Positions 24,495 to 33,884 are shown, counted from the first letter of the stretch. The stretch is 59,080 nucleotides of DNA from Sphaerobacteraceae bacterium (GCA_007695115.1 REEK01000128.1:1-59080); one strand, 5' to 3'. A program made the numbers and translations. Notes: generated by a model not told the origin, from the letters alone.

Positions 24495-26273
24495 ATGGCA
24501 CCGGCGCGTATCTCCGATCAGGAACAGACGATCCTCGATGCCGTATCCACCGATCGCCTCATGCACGCCACTGAATCGATCGCGCAGTGGGAACGTCTTT
24601 CGGGCACAGAAGACGAAAAGAAGGCGTTCGACTGGATCGAATCCCAGCTCCGCGAATCCGGACTGGAGCCGGTGCGCTACGAACACCCGGCACTCGTCTC
24701 CTGGCCAGAATCGGCCACGCTGACCCTCACAACAGGCGATGCGGAGATCATCGAGATCCCCTGTGCAACCCACGCCTTCGGGCTTTCCACTCCGGAAGAC
24801 GGCATCAGCTCGATGCTCGTCGATGCCGGTAGCGGCGACGTCGAAGATCTCACCGGTGAAGATCTCCGGGGCCGGATTGTCCTGGTTGACGGCATCATTG
24901 CGCCAAACCGCAACCTGACCGTGGAATCTGCCGGCGTTGCCGCCTCTATCTGGGTTGCCGGAAGCCGGCTGCACGAGCGTGGGCTCTCGCCGATCTGGGG
25001 AACACCGACGCCGGAGACCGCCAATCTGCTGCCGCGTACCCCGTCCGTCTCGGTTCTGGCCGAACACGGCGAACGGATCAAAGCATTGCTCGAGCAGGGT
25101 CCGGTGACGGCCACCATTCACACACAGGTCTATACCGCATGGCGATATCTCCCGTTGCTCACCGCGGACATCAAACCGGCCCGGCAAGACGCCGATGCAA
25201 ACACCTTCGTTCTTTTCAGCGGACACGTCGATTCCTGGTACTACGGCGCGATGGACAACGGCACCGCCAATGCCACCATGCTCGAAGTTGCCGCCATCCT
25301 CGCCAACCGGATTGATGATCTCCGGCGTGGCGTTCGACTCGCCTTCTGGTCAGGTCACTCCCACGCCCGCTACGCCGGCTCTGCCTGGTATGCCGACGAA
25401 TTCTGGCTCGAGCTGCACGACCGCTGCGTGGCCCACATCAACGTCGATTCTGTCGGTGCTAAAGACGCCACGGTACTCTCTGAAGGCAACAATATGGCCG
25501 AGTTGCGTGACTTCGTCAGTGATGCGATCGAGCCGATCGCCGGGCAGCGCCTGAACCGTCGTCGATTCGGTCGGGCCGGCGATCAATCCTTCTGGGGAGT
25601 TGGAATCCCGGCTGCGTTGATGTCGCTTTCCGCCCAGCCTCCCGAGAATGCTGACCCGGTTCTGCTTGCGTTGCACGATCAGATCGCGGGTGGCAAGAGC
25701 GCCAGTGGTGGTCTCGGCTCATGGTGGCATACCCCGGAGGACACGATCGACAAGATCGATCCGGACAACCTGCACCGTGATGCCTCGATCTATACGCTCC
25801 TGCTCTATCGCCTGACGACCACTCCGGTGCTGCCTTTCGACTTCCGGTTGACCGTTGCCGAACTCCGGGAGCGTATCGAAGAACTCCAGGAGGCCGGCGG
25901 AAACCGGATCAGTCTTGGTCGGCTCATCGCCGAGGTCGATTCGCTGGCTGATCGACTCCAGCGACTGCAAACGGTTGCGGATGATGAGTCAGACGACGAG
26001 CGCGCTCGCCGGATCAACCAGTGCCTGATGGAAGTCGGCCACGCGTTGATTCCGGTGGATTACACCGCGCTCGGTCAGTTCGATCACGATCTCGCCGTGC
26101 CGACATCTCCGCTGCCTGGCCTTTCCCGAATTCCCGAGCTATCCAGCCTGGACACCAGCGGCAGTGACTACCAGCTCCTGGTCACACGGCTTCGTCGAGA
26201 ACGAAACCGGGCGATTCATGGGGTGCGTCTGGCCCGGAGAGCCATTGAAGATGCACTCCGGGATCTGAGTTAG
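24495..26273 (+). CDS. M28-family peptidase homologue with altered active site
   Basis: 592 aa with a PA-like insert at about residues 95-200 and an M28 zinc aminopeptidase fold. Visible zinc ligands are His244 (FSGHVD), Asp254 (AMDNG), Asp318 (INVDSVG) and the late His in WWHTPEDTID. The usual Glu-Glu pair (catalytic base plus ligand, normally in WxGEExGLxGS) reads WSGHSHARYAGS here: His288-Ser289. It has no signal peptide, so it is probably cytoplasmic. ATG 24495 follows AAAGGGAG. The gene ends four bases before psuG, so the two are co-transcribed. Activity is uncertain. Confidence 0.8.
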   Translation: MAPARISDQEQTILDAVSTDRLMHATESIAQWERLSGTEDEKKAFDWIESQLRESGLEPVRYEHPALVSWPESATLTLTTGDAEIIEIPCATHAFGLSTPEDGISSMLVDAGSGDVEDLTGEDLRGRIVLVDGIIAPNRNLTVESAGVAASIWVAGSRLHERGLSPIWGTPTPETANLLPRTPSVSVLAEHGERIKALLEQGPVTATIHTQVYTAWRYLPLLTADIKPARQDADANTFVLFSGHVDSWYYGAMDNGTANATMLEVAAILANRIDDLRRGVRLAFWSGHSHARYAGSAWYADEFWLELHDRCVAHINVDSVGAKDATVLSEGNNMAELRDFVSDAIEPIAGQRLNRRRFGRAGDQSFWGVGIPAALMSLSAQPPENADPVLLALHDQIAGGKSASGGLGSWWHTPEDTIDKIDPDNLHRDASIYTLLLYRLTTTPVLPFDFRLTVAELRERIEELQEAGGNRISLGRLIAEVDSLADRLQRLQTVADDESDDERARRINQCLMEVGHALIPVDYTALGQFDHDLAVPTSPLPGLSRIPELSSLDTSGSDYQLLVTRLRRERNRAIHGVRLARRAIEDALRDLS

Positions 26274-26277
26274 ACCG

Positions 26278-27204
26278 ATGAAGATCGACCGCCGATACAT
26301 ACAACCTGGGCCCGAGGTCGAACAGGCACTGCTCGCCAATCAGCCGGTGGTGGCGCTGGAGAGCACCCTGATTACCCACGGGCTCCCGTATCCCCTGAAT
26401 CTCCAGACCGCACAGGAGATGGAGCAGGAGGTACGCAACGCGGGAGCCACCCCGGCCACGATCTGCCTGCTAGACGGCATGATCCGGGTCGGCCTGAACG
26501 ATGATGAGCTCTCCCGGCTGGCGGAACCCGGCGATACCGTCAAGATCTCCAGCCGCGGGATCGGCTGGGCGCTCCCCACGAAGCAGACCGCCGGCACAAC
26601 TGTCAGCGGCACGATGTGGATAGCCGCGAAGGTCGGGATCGAGCTCTTCGGAACCGGTGGCACCGGTGGAGTTCACGTCGGCGCATCCGAAACGGGCGAT
26701 ATCTCCACTGACCTGTTCGAGCTCGCCCGGACGCCAGTGGCAGTGGTCAGTTCAGGGGTAAAGAGCATCCTCGATATCGGCCGAACCCTGGAGTATCTGG
26801 AATCGGTGGGCGTGCCGGTCTTCGGGTTCCAGACCGATCAGTTTCCAGCCTTCTTCTCCGGAACCAGCGGCCACAGCGCACCGATGCGACTCGAGAACGC
26901 GGCCGATGCCGCCCGGACCTGGCAGGTTCACCGCGATCTCGGCATAAACACCGGCATGCTCATCGCCTGTCCCCCACCGATCACACTTGATGACGCCGGA
27001 ATGCTCCAACAGGCCGTGGATCAGGCCAACCGGGAAGCCCGGGAGTCCGGCATCTCCAGCGGCGCGGTGACACCGTTCGTGCTCGGAAGAATTGCCGAGC
27101 TCACCGACGGTGAGAGTCTGCGGATCAATACAGCGCTCCTCAGACATAATGCCGGAGTCGCCGGCAGCATTGCCAGTGCCCTGCATACGATCCGCAATCA
27201 ATAA
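26278..27204 (+). CDS. psuG: Pseudouridine-5'-phosphate glycosidase
   Basis: 308-aa PsuG that cleaves pseudouridine 5'-phosphate to uracil and ribose 5-phosphate. The family opening VVALESTLITHGLPYPLN and the stretches TVKISSRGIGWAL, TTVSGTMWIAAKVGIELFGTGGTGGVH and VVSSGVKSILDIGRTLEYLE are all present. The usual kinase partner PsuK is not adjacent; the upstream neighbour is a peptidase four bases away. Confidence 0.93.
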   Translation: MKIDRRYIQPGPEVEQALLANQPVVALESTLITHGLPYPLNLQTAQEMEQEVRNAGATPATICLLDGMIRVGLNDDELSRLAEPGDTVKISSRGIGWALPTKQTAGTTVSGTMWIAAKVGIELFGTGGTGGVHVGASETGDISTDLFELARTPVAVVSSGVKSILDIGRTLEYLESVGVPVFGFQTDQFPAFFSGTSGHSAPMRLENAADAARTWQVHRDLGINTGMLIACPPPITLDDAGMLQQAVDQANREARESGISSGAVTPFVLGRIAELTDGESLRINTALLRHNAGVAGSIASALHTIRNQ

Positions 27205-27224
27205 ACAGAGAGAAGTCCACGAGG

Positions 27225-27998
27225 ATGTTCGATTTCACCGATAAACACGTACTGATCACCGGCGCAGCAGCGGGAATCGGCTTTGGAATCACAAAATGCT
27301 TCCATGATGCCGGAGCAAAGGTCAGCCTCGGAGATTACCGGTCCGAGGCGCTCGACAGTGCCCTGGCACAGCTTCAACCGGAGCGAGGTTACGGCTACAC
27401 GGTTGATGTTCGGCACGAACAGCAGGTCGAGAATTTCATCCACGCGGCCGAGCAGGAGTTCGGACCAGTCGACATTGTTGTCGCCAACGCTGGCGTCGTC
27501 CCGACGGCATCGGTTGTCGACATGACCGTTGAAGACTGGGATCAGGTGATGGACACCAACGCACGAGGATGTTTCCTCACCTGTCGAGCTGGCGCCCGCA
27601 GTATGCTGGCGAACCAGACCCGCGGCAAAATCATCACCGTTTCCTCGATCTCTGCCGATTCCGCCCGCATGGGGGCCTCACACTATTGCGCCTCGAAAGC
27701 TGCCGTCGCCCAGTTCACGAAGTCACTGGCCCTGGAGATGGCAAAGCATCAGATCAACGTCAACATCATCAAGCCAGGCTACGTGGAAGTCGGTAGATAC
27801 ACCTCACCGGAGTCGGAAGCCTACACAAGAGCTACCGTTCAGGGAATCCCGCTCGGTCGGGCCGGAAGACCGGACGATATCGGCAACGTGGCGATGTTTC
27901 TGGCGTCGGAGTATGCCGGGCACATTACCGGGGAGTCGTTCGTGGTGGCTGGTGGTGCATCAGCCGGACGGGCAAACCTGCCACCAGCCCAGCCGTAG
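27225..27998 (+). CDS. SDR-family oxidoreductase, tandem copy 1
   Basis: 257-aa NAD(P)-dependent short-chain dehydrogenase with a Rossmann motif TGAAAGIGFG, NAG loop and catalytic Ser/Tyr/Lys (VSSIS, HYCASK). It is nearly identical in length and highly similar in sequence to the next gene; both end in the same GGASAGRANLPPAQP. It starts 21 bases after psuG. The substrate is unknown, probably a sugar or polyol given the neighbours. Confidence 0.9.
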   Translation: MFDFTDKHVLITGAAAGIGFGITKCFHDAGAKVSLGDYRSEALDSALAQLQPERGYGYTVDVRHEQQVENFIHAAEQEFGPVDIVVANAGVVPTASVVDMTVEDWDQVMDTNARGCFLTCRAGARSMLANQTRGKIITVSSISADSARMGASHYCASKAAVAQFTKSLALEMAKHQINVNIIKPGYVEVGRYTSPESEAYTRATVQGIPLGRAGRPDDIGNVAMFLASEYAGHITGESFVVAGGASAGRANLPPAQP

Positions 27999-28122
27999 TC
28001 ACATCAGAGTGTCACGGACGTAGTGGACGGGTACATCTACTTGCACGCAACACCCCGGTCGGACAGAATGGATGCCCGGACACACTGACAACGTAGATCA
28101 ACGGACAGGGAGGTCCACAGCG

Positions 28123-28896
28123 ATGTTTGATTTCACAGGCAAGCATGTGCTGATCACCGGCGCCGCAGCCGGTATCGGATTCGGGATTACAAAATGCTTC
28201 CACGATGCCGGAGCAAATGTCAGTCTCGGCGATTTCCGCCCCGAAGCGCTGGATAGCGCACTGTCGCAACTGGAGCCGGGACGCAGCTACGGCTACACGG
28301 TGGATGTACGGGACGAAGAGCTGGTGGACAACTTCGTCCATGCCGCTGAGCAGGAGTTCGGCCCGGTCGATATCGTCATCGCCAATGCCGGAGTGATCCC
28401 GAGCGTCTCGGTCGTAAACATGACGGTGGAGGACTGGGATCGCGTGATGGACACCAACGCCCGGGGCTGTTTTCTCACCTGCCGGGCCGGCGCCCGAAGC
28501 ATGCTAGCCAACGAGACTCGCGGCAAGATCATCACCGTCTCCTCGATTGCCGCCGACGCTGCCCGGACGGACGCCTCACACTACTGCGCCTCGAAAGCGG
28601 CCATCGTGCAGTTCTCGAAATCGCTGGCGCTCGAAATGTCGAAGCACCGGATCAACGTCAACATCATCAAACCGGGATACGTGGAAGTCGAGAGCGACGT
28701 CTCACCACTCTCGGAGGAATACAAAGAGATTACCCGGCAGGGAATCCCGCTGGGTCGGCCCGGTCGGCCAGACGATATCGGCAACATGGCGCTGTTCCTG
28801 GCGTCTGAGTATGCCGAGCACATTACGGGGGAATCGTTCGTGGTGGCTGGTGGTGCATCAGCCGGACGGGCAAACCTGCCCCCGGCCCAGCCGTAG
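28123..28896 (+). CDS. SDR-family oxidoreductase, tandem copy 2
   Basis: 257 aa, paralogous to the preceding gene along its whole length (TGAAAGIGFG, VSSIA, HYCASK). It is a recent tandem duplication with clustered differences between residues about 180 and 210, the substrate-binding loop (VEVESDVSPLSEEYKEI against VEVGRYTSPESEAYTRA), hinting at different substrates. ATG 28123 with GGGAGG upstream aligns with copy 1; the longer in-frame reading is not shared. Confidence 0.9.
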   Translation: MFDFTGKHVLITGAAAGIGFGITKCFHDAGANVSLGDFRPEALDSALSQLEPGRSYGYTVDVRDEELVDNFVHAAEQEFGPVDIVIANAGVIPSVSVVNMTVEDWDRVMDTNARGCFLTCRAGARSMLANETRGKIITVSSIAADAARTDASHYCASKAAIVQFSKSLALEMSKHRINVNIIKPGYVEVESDVSPLSEEYKEITRQGIPLGRPGRPDDIGNMALFLASEYAEHITGESFVVAGGASAGRANLPPAQP

Positions 28897-28920
28897 TCTA
28901 TCCGTCTGTATCATCCATGC

Positions 28921-28943
28921 GAGACCCGGTTGATCCGGGTCTC
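28921..28943 (+). terminator. Hairpin after the SDR pair
   Basis: Perfect 9-bp stem GAGACCCGG / CCGGGTCTC with a five-base loop. There is no T-run, so it may be a weak or factor-assisted terminator. Confidence 0.5.
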
Positions 28944-29048
28944 GTCAGGGAATCGAACCAGCCTTTTCGGGATAATTCCGCATGGCAGTTATCCCTGGAT
29001 GGCGATAAGCTTTGCATAAGGCAACGTTTTCTGGATCAAACGAGACTG

Positions 29049-29576
29049 ATGCAAAGCAAAACAACTGGTAAATCATTGATAATGTTAGTCTGGGCACGTC
29101 GCGGAACACGCGCGCTCCCTCTACTGTTGATCGCGCTGGCGGTGCTCCTGGTACCAGTGGCTCATCCGATTGCCACCGCATCACCACAAGGAAATCTGCT
29201 TGCCTCATCGGCGGCGAGTGCGCTCGATCCCCTCGAGGTCGAGTCCGCGCCCGTCTTCCACGCGACTCTGATGCGTGGTGAAATCCAGCCAGCTGCGTTC
29301 CAACTGCTTACCAGACAATCACTGGTTCTCGGTGTCGACGGTGAGTGCTGGACGTGGAATGAAGACGGCACCCCAGCTCAGGCCGCGTTTGATACCCAGG
29401 ACTCGTCAACCGCTAACTCTGTCCCCGGTTCATCGGTCGCGCATCCTTTCACCGGGATGTCTCACACGATGATCAGCTTCCCACTGGTCGATCGCTTCAT
29501 GGTTGCGCTTCCAGGTATCCCGGTACTCACCGGCGTTGCTAACCTGCCTGAATCCCCGCCCCCACGGTCACACTAG
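29049..29576 (+). CDS. Hypothetical secreted protein
   Basis: About 175 aa. A basic segment (WARRGTRA) is followed by a hydrophobic signal (LPLLLIALAVLLVPVAHPIA) and then a low-complexity, weakly conserved-looking exported region. ATG 29049 is one option; ATG 29082, closer to the signal, is another. No recognised domain. It precedes the copper gene cluster but is separated from it by about 165 bases of palindromes. Confidence 0.45.
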   Translation: MQSKTTGKSLIMLVWARRGTRALPLLLIALAVLLVPVAHPIATASPQGNLLASSAASALDPLEVESAPVFHATLMRGEIQPAAFQLLTRQSLVLGVDGECWTWNEDGTPAQAAFDTQDSSTANSVPGSSVAHPFTGMSHTMISFPLVDRFMVALPGIPVLTGVANLPESPPPRSH

Positions 29577-29593
29577 ACAGCCTGATACAGATT

Positions 29594-29643
29594 CCCGGGT
29601 AACCCGGGTCCGCAGAATCCGGTGGATCGATGATTCATCGATC
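29594..29643. promoter_or_regulatory. Palindromes upstream of the copper operon
   Basis: Two perfect inverted repeats lie in the leader region: CCCGGGT-A-ACCCGGG (29594-29608) and GATCGATGATTCATCGATC (29625-29643). A shorter one, GATTCCGGAATC, is found near 29685. They are candidate operators for the copper genes that begin at 29743; the first could also act as a terminator hairpin for the gene before. Confidence 0.45.
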
Positions 29644-29742
29644 GCCGCTGAGCGCTTTGCCCCGTGGCAGCGCCCAGAATGCCCGGATTCCGGAATCAGG
29701 CAGATCACCTGTCCCTGTCTGTGTGACCACAAGGAGAGCAAA

Positions 29743-30255
29743 TTGAATCGCATAGCGTTCATCACGTTGACGCTCGCTACCCTGCTCATGGCAGGAACGC
29801 TGGCCGGTTGCATCGCGGATTCCCGCGACTCTGTCTCGGTCGAAGATCATTGGGGGCGACCCGGGTTTGAGGGCGACAACGCCGCCGCCTACATGGAAAT
29901 CCGCAATGATGGTGATGACGATGTCGCACTCATCGGCGCGAGCAGCGATATCGCCGAGACGATCGAGATCCACCAGACGCGCATGGAATCACCTGAAGAT
30001 CAGAACAGTCACGATGACGACGCTGATGACAGCGAACACGGGCAGGACAGCCACGGTCACGGCATGATGATCATGGAGGAAGTCCAGTCTATCGTCGCTT
30101 CAGCCGGATCGTCGGTACTGCTCGAGCCAGGTGGCTATCATGTGATGTTCATGGGGCTAACACGAGATCTGGAACCTGGGGACACCTTCTCGCTGACTCT
30201 TCACTTCGAGGAGATCGATGATCAGACTATCGAGATCACCGTGGAGGAGCGATGA
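29743..30255 (+). CDS. PCu(A)C-type copper chaperone lipoprotein
   Basis: 170-aa exported copper chaperone for CuA/CuB sites. A lipobox LAGC follows a hydrophobic signal. The PCuAC fold is shown by AAAYMEIRNDGDDDVALIGASSDIAETIEIHQTRM and LLEPGGYHVMFMGLTRDLEPGD. A His/Asp-rich insert (about 25 residues, HDDDADDSEHGQDSHGHG) sits between the metal motifs and could bind extra copper. TTG 29743 is chosen, with AGGAGAG four bases upstream. Its stop overlaps the sco start (ATGA), so the two are coupled. Confidence 0.85.
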   Translation: MNRIAFITLTLATLLMAGTLAGCIADSRDSVSVEDHWGRPGFEGDNAAAYMEIRNDGDDDVALIGASSDIAETIEIHQTRMESPEDQNSHDDDADDSEHGQDSHGHGMMIMEEVQSIVASAGSSVLLEPGGYHVMFMGLTRDLEPGDTFSLTLHFEEIDDQTIEITVEER

Positions 30256-30911
30256 ACCTGACCACCCAGAATGCCAGAGGGTTTCCAGCCCTGATTGTGA
30301 TCATCGCACTCGGGTTGCTAGTGACAGCCTGTAGTAGTTCAGATGAGATCGAACCGGAACCGACACCCGTTGCGACCGCGGAGAAAGGAGACGGACCACG
30401 CGGCATGGTCCTCGGTGATTCGGCGCAGGCCCCGGACTTTGAATTGATCGATGATGAAGGAAATCCGTTTCGTCTCTCGGATCATCATGGCCGTGTGATC
30501 GCCATGTTCTTCGGCTATACCTTCTGTCCGGATATCTGCCCACTAACGCTCATGCACATGAGCCACGCCAAGGAAGTCCTTGGCGATCAGGCCGACGACG
30601 CACTGTTCCTGTTCGTGACCGTTGATCCAGAACGGGACACGCCGGAACAGCTCCACCGCTACATGGCGCGCGCCGATCATAACGCGATCGGGCTCACCGG
30701 CGATCCGGATACGCTTGCGCAGGTTTGGGAAGACTACAGCATCGCCGTAGACGTCGAACCTCGGGATGATGGCTCATACCTTATCGGACATTCAGCGCAG
30801 GTCTGGTTGATCGATCCGGATGGCCACCTGGCGATGATCCTGCCACCGAGTGCCGATGGTGATGATCTGGCCAACGATGTCCGCTGGCTCATCAACGGGT
30901 CATCGTCATGA
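30252..30911 (+). CDS. SCO1/SenC-family copper-delivery lipoprotein
   Basis: 219-aa membrane-anchored thioredoxin-fold protein. It has a lipobox VTAC and the copper ligands Cys-x3-Cys in FCPDICP plus His in LIGHSAQ. It delivers copper to, or reduces, the CuA cysteines of subunit II, probably working with the upstream PCuAC protein. The CuA enzyme at 16.4 kb is a possible client. It overlaps the previous gene by four bases. Confidence 0.92.
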   Translation: MNLTTQNARGFPALIVIIALGLLVTACSSSDEIEPEPTPVATAEKGDGPRGMVLGDSAQAPDFELIDDEGNPFRLSDHHGRVIAMFFGYTFCPDICPLTLMHMSHAKEVLGDQADDALFLFVTVDPERDTPEQLHRYMARADHNAIGLTGDPDTLAQVWEDYSIAVDVEPRDDGSYLIGHSAQVWLIDPDGHLAMILPPSADGDDLANDVRWLINGSSS

Positions 30912-30924
30912 ACTGTGAATCCCG

Positions 30925-33162
30925 ATGATCTGGCTGATTCACCAGAGGCCGGTTCGCTTGCTTACGCTGCTTGTTCTGTATCTGGCCCTCCTGATGGTGC
31001 CATCAACCGCCCATGCGGCGGAGAGCATTCGCCTGGATGTCAGCCAGCCAGGTCATGACGAAATCATCGAGGAATCGCCTGAAACAGTCAGGCTCCGGTT
31101 CAACACCGATGTTGCGGTGGACACCAGCGAGTTTCTCGTTCTCAACGAAGCGGCTGAGCCAATCGTCACCGGCCAGCCAAGATCCGGCTCCAACGATCGA
31201 GAGCTTGTCCTGCCCATCGGCACCAGGCTTCCCGATGGCCTGTACACCGTGCAGTGGCGCGTGCAGTCGGATTCCGGAGATCAGCGCGCCGCCAGTTTCT
31301 TCACGTTCCAGGTCGGCAATGCAGCAGCCGCTCTTGCTGCGATGCCCCCGGAAGCGGTGTTCGAGGATGAATCGGCCTGGGTCACCGTCACGGGGACCTG
31401 GCTGCAGCTTCTGGGAACTTCCCTGTCGGCCGGAATCGTCATCGTCTGGCTCCTGCTGGTGCGGCCGCTGGTGGCCGATTTACGCTACGGACGATGGCTG
31501 CGCAGACTGGCGTTACTCGGAATCGGGATTGCACTGACCGGCATCGGAGTACACACCGTCGCAGGCATGTCATCTGGAGGCGCACCGCTCGAGCTGGCGA
31601 TGACCAATGGTGATGGGCCTGGCTGGATTCTCTTGCTCGGGCACCTCATGTTGCTCGGGGCACTGATTCTGACCCCCGCGCTCTGGCGCAAGAAGAGGCT
31701 CTCCCGACTCGGTATGCTGGGGGTATTCGTTGCCGCAGCAACCCTGGTCCCACTGGCTATGTCGGGATCACTTTCCGGCGAGCAATTCGGGTATGCAGCG
31801 GCCTTGGCCAGCCAGTGGCTCCGGTTACTGGCAATCAGCCTCTGGCTCGGTGGGATCCTCGTCCTCGGTGTACTGATGTATCTCCAGATTCACCGAGAGC
31901 GACAAGACGCATTCCTCCAGCTTGTTTCCCGAGCGACTACTGGAGCTATCGTTTCAACCATTATTCTGCTGCTAACCAGTCTTTACCTGGCAGATCTCAC
32001 CATTGGGCGAAGCCTCTCCGGAATCGAGACAGACTTCGGGCAACGCATGGTCACCGCCGGGATTATCGGTGCGATTGCCGTCGGCTTCGGCGGAGTTGCA
32101 CTGGTACGGGTTCATCGATCAAGGGATCAGGGAAAGACCGAACCAGGGCTGCGAGTCATCCTGTTCCTGGTCCCAGTGCTCATGGCAGCGGCTCTGTTCG
32201 CCGAAGCATCAGTTTCCAGCATTCCAAACGCCCGGGAGCAGATACTGGCATCCCAGGAACGTGTGACGCTGAACGTAGACGCGGACACCTACCAGGCAGC
32301 TATCCATATCGCTCCGGGCATTACCGGAACCAACCGCATCACTGCCGATATCGCCGGACGTGATACACCGGTATCAGACTCAACCCAGGCACTGATTCGC
32401 GTTTCTCAGCCTGGAACGCTGGAAGGGCAACGCGACATCCTGCTCTCCCCATTGGCCGTTTGTACTGCCGATGGCGAGGTGATCGACACCGATGTTGCCC
32501 GGTTCGATTCCACGGCGGCGTTGTTGGGTGTCCCGGGTAACTGGCGCTTCGATCTCGTCATCCACGACCTCGAACTCGGAGCAATCGAGGAGTCATTCGA
32601 ACTGAGTGTTTCCGACCAGCGTCAGGCCGGATCGATCCCTCCTCCCCCGCTCCGCTTCTCGGGCTTGCAATCAGCAATCGGAATTTTCACCGGTGCACTC
32701 GTTATCGCGCTGGGGGTCGGCCTCTACCGGATACGCCAGATAGATCAGGAGCAGGGTCCGCAGAAACTGGCGCTTCTTGCCCTGACGGTCTTCACCGTGC
32801 TAGCGCTCTGGCAGGGACGGATCTCCCATACGCCAGAAGCCCAAGCCTGGAACCCGATACCTCGAACAGTCGAGTCGGTTGAAATCGGCCAGGCCGTATT
32901 TCGGGAGCATTGCATAGCCTGTCACGGAGAAGACGGCTCCGGGGCCGGAGATCTGGCTTCCAGCCTCGACCGCCGTCCGTCCGATCTGACCGATAGCCAC
33001 ATGGATACACATCCGGCCGGAGACATCGCATGGTGGATTCGTGAGGGAATCGATCCAGCAATGCCTGGATTCGCCAACTCACTCGATGAGGAAGAAGTCT
33101 GGCATCTGGTGAATTACCTGCGGAGCTTGCGGCATCCAGTTGATGACGAGCCAGATCGCTAG
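30925..33162 (+). CDS. CopC-CopD-cytochrome c fusion protein
   Basis: 745 aa with three parts. A signal peptide and CopC-like beta domain (about residues 30-130, LDVSQPGHDEIIEESPETVRLRFN) lead into a CopD-like membrane region of eight or more helices. A periplasmic segment and one more helix follow. The C terminus is a cytochrome c domain with Cys663-x2-Cys666-His667 and likely axial Met713. CopC-CopD fusions import copper in Bacillus (YcnJ); the added heme domain is unusual and suggests redox handling of copper or electron transfer. It is the third gene of the copper operon. The stop codon shares CTAG with the convergent gene. Confidence 0.88.
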   Translation: MIWLIHQRPVRLLTLLVLYLALLMVPSTAHAAESIRLDVSQPGHDEIIEESPETVRLRFNTDVAVDTSEFLVLNEAAEPIVTGQPRSGSNDRELVLPIGTRLPDGLYTVQWRVQSDSGDQRAASFFTFQVGNAAAALAAMPPEAVFEDESAWVTVTGTWLQLLGTSLSAGIVIVWLLLVRPLVADLRYGRWLRRLALLGIGIALTGIGVHTVAGMSSGGAPLELAMTNGDGPGWILLLGHLMLLGALILTPALWRKKRLSRLGMLGVFVAAATLVPLAMSGSLSGEQFGYAAALASQWLRLLAISLWLGGILVLGVLMYLQIHRERQDAFLQLVSRATTGAIVSTIILLLTSLYLADLTIGRSLSGIETDFGQRMVTAGIIGAIAVGFGGVALVRVHRSRDQGKTEPGLRVILFLVPVLMAAALFAEASVSSIPNAREQILASQERVTLNVDADTYQAAIHIAPGITGTNRITADIAGRDTPVSDSTQALIRVSQPGTLEGQRDILLSPLAVCTADGEVIDTDVARFDSTAALLGVPGNWRFDLVIHDLELGAIEESFELSVSDQRQAGSIPPPPLRFSGLQSAIGIFTGALVIALGVGLYRIRQIDQEQGPQKLALLALTVFTVLALWQGRISHTPEAQAWNPIPRTVESVEIGQAVFREHCIACHGEDGSGAGDLASSLDRRPSDLTDSHMDTHPAGDIAWWIREGIDPAMPGFANSLDEEEVWHLVNYLRSLRHPVDDEPDR

Positions 33163-33884
33163 CTACCCTGCTGCACATCCCAGACGCGTTGCAAGTACTC
33201 CCGGGCATCAGCCACCGTCGCTGGCGCGATCGATTCCGGATCCCGGATCTGCACATCGGCGGATTCAAACGCCTCACGCTGCATGTCCGTCCAGCTCTCG
33301 CCAGCTTCAGCCGTGGCTATCTGGAATTGCTGAACAGCCTGCTGCTGCTCAATGACCTGCGGGAAGAATTCATCCCAGTAGACGTCGTCGCCTCCGGCCT
33401 CATCGATCGACTCACGATACTGCTCAACCGCGGAGACCTCGAACCCGAGCTGCTCCGGATTCTCCTCGATCATCTCGAAGAGCATTCGCTCCTGTTCCAC
33501 CTGCTGAGCCACCAGTTCTTCGTCGGGCAGATGTCCCCGGGCCTCCGCTTCCTGGAAAATCGCCATGTCGACGATCAGCGAAGCCAGCGCAATCGTCTCC
33601 GGGCTGGTTGACTCAATAATCTCCCGCACTTCCGGGGGGATCATCGGATCACCGAGCGGATCTTCTGAATCCGCACCAAGGTTCATCACGTTCTGCTGGA
33701 TACTCGCCACGCGGGAGCGAAAATCGGACTCCAGCACCTCATCGCCATTCACCAGTGCAAATGCATCGATGTCGGCCGCGGTGGTCGTTCGATTCTCGCT
33801 ATCTGCCGAGAGTGCCGTGAACGCGCCAGTCATCAGAATCAGCGCAAACACGGTGAGGAACACGGTGAATTTACTACGCAGCAT
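33159..33884 (-). CDS. SurA_N-like exported protein
   Basis: 241 aa with an N-terminal hydrophobic anchor (VFLTVFALILMTGAFTALSA) followed by a domain opening ALVNGDEVLESDFRSRVASIQ, the typical start of SurA/trigger-factor-like peptide-binding domains. There is no parvulin isomerase domain, so it is probably a periplasmic-side chaperone only. The rest is helical and acidic. It ends on a CTAG shared with the copper fusion gene, so the stop codons overlap. Confidence 0.7.
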   Translation of the reverse strand: MLRSKFTVFLTVFALILMTGAFTALSADSENRTTTAADIDAFALVNGDEVLESDFRSRVASIQQNVMNLGADSEDPLGDPMIPPEVREIIESTSPETIALASLIVDMAIFQEAEARGHLPDEELVAQQVEQERMLFEMIEENPEQLGFEVSAVEQYRESIDEAGGDDVYWDEFFPQVIEQQQAVQQFQIATAEAGESWTDMQREAFESADVQIRDPESIAPATVADAREYLQRVWDVQQGS

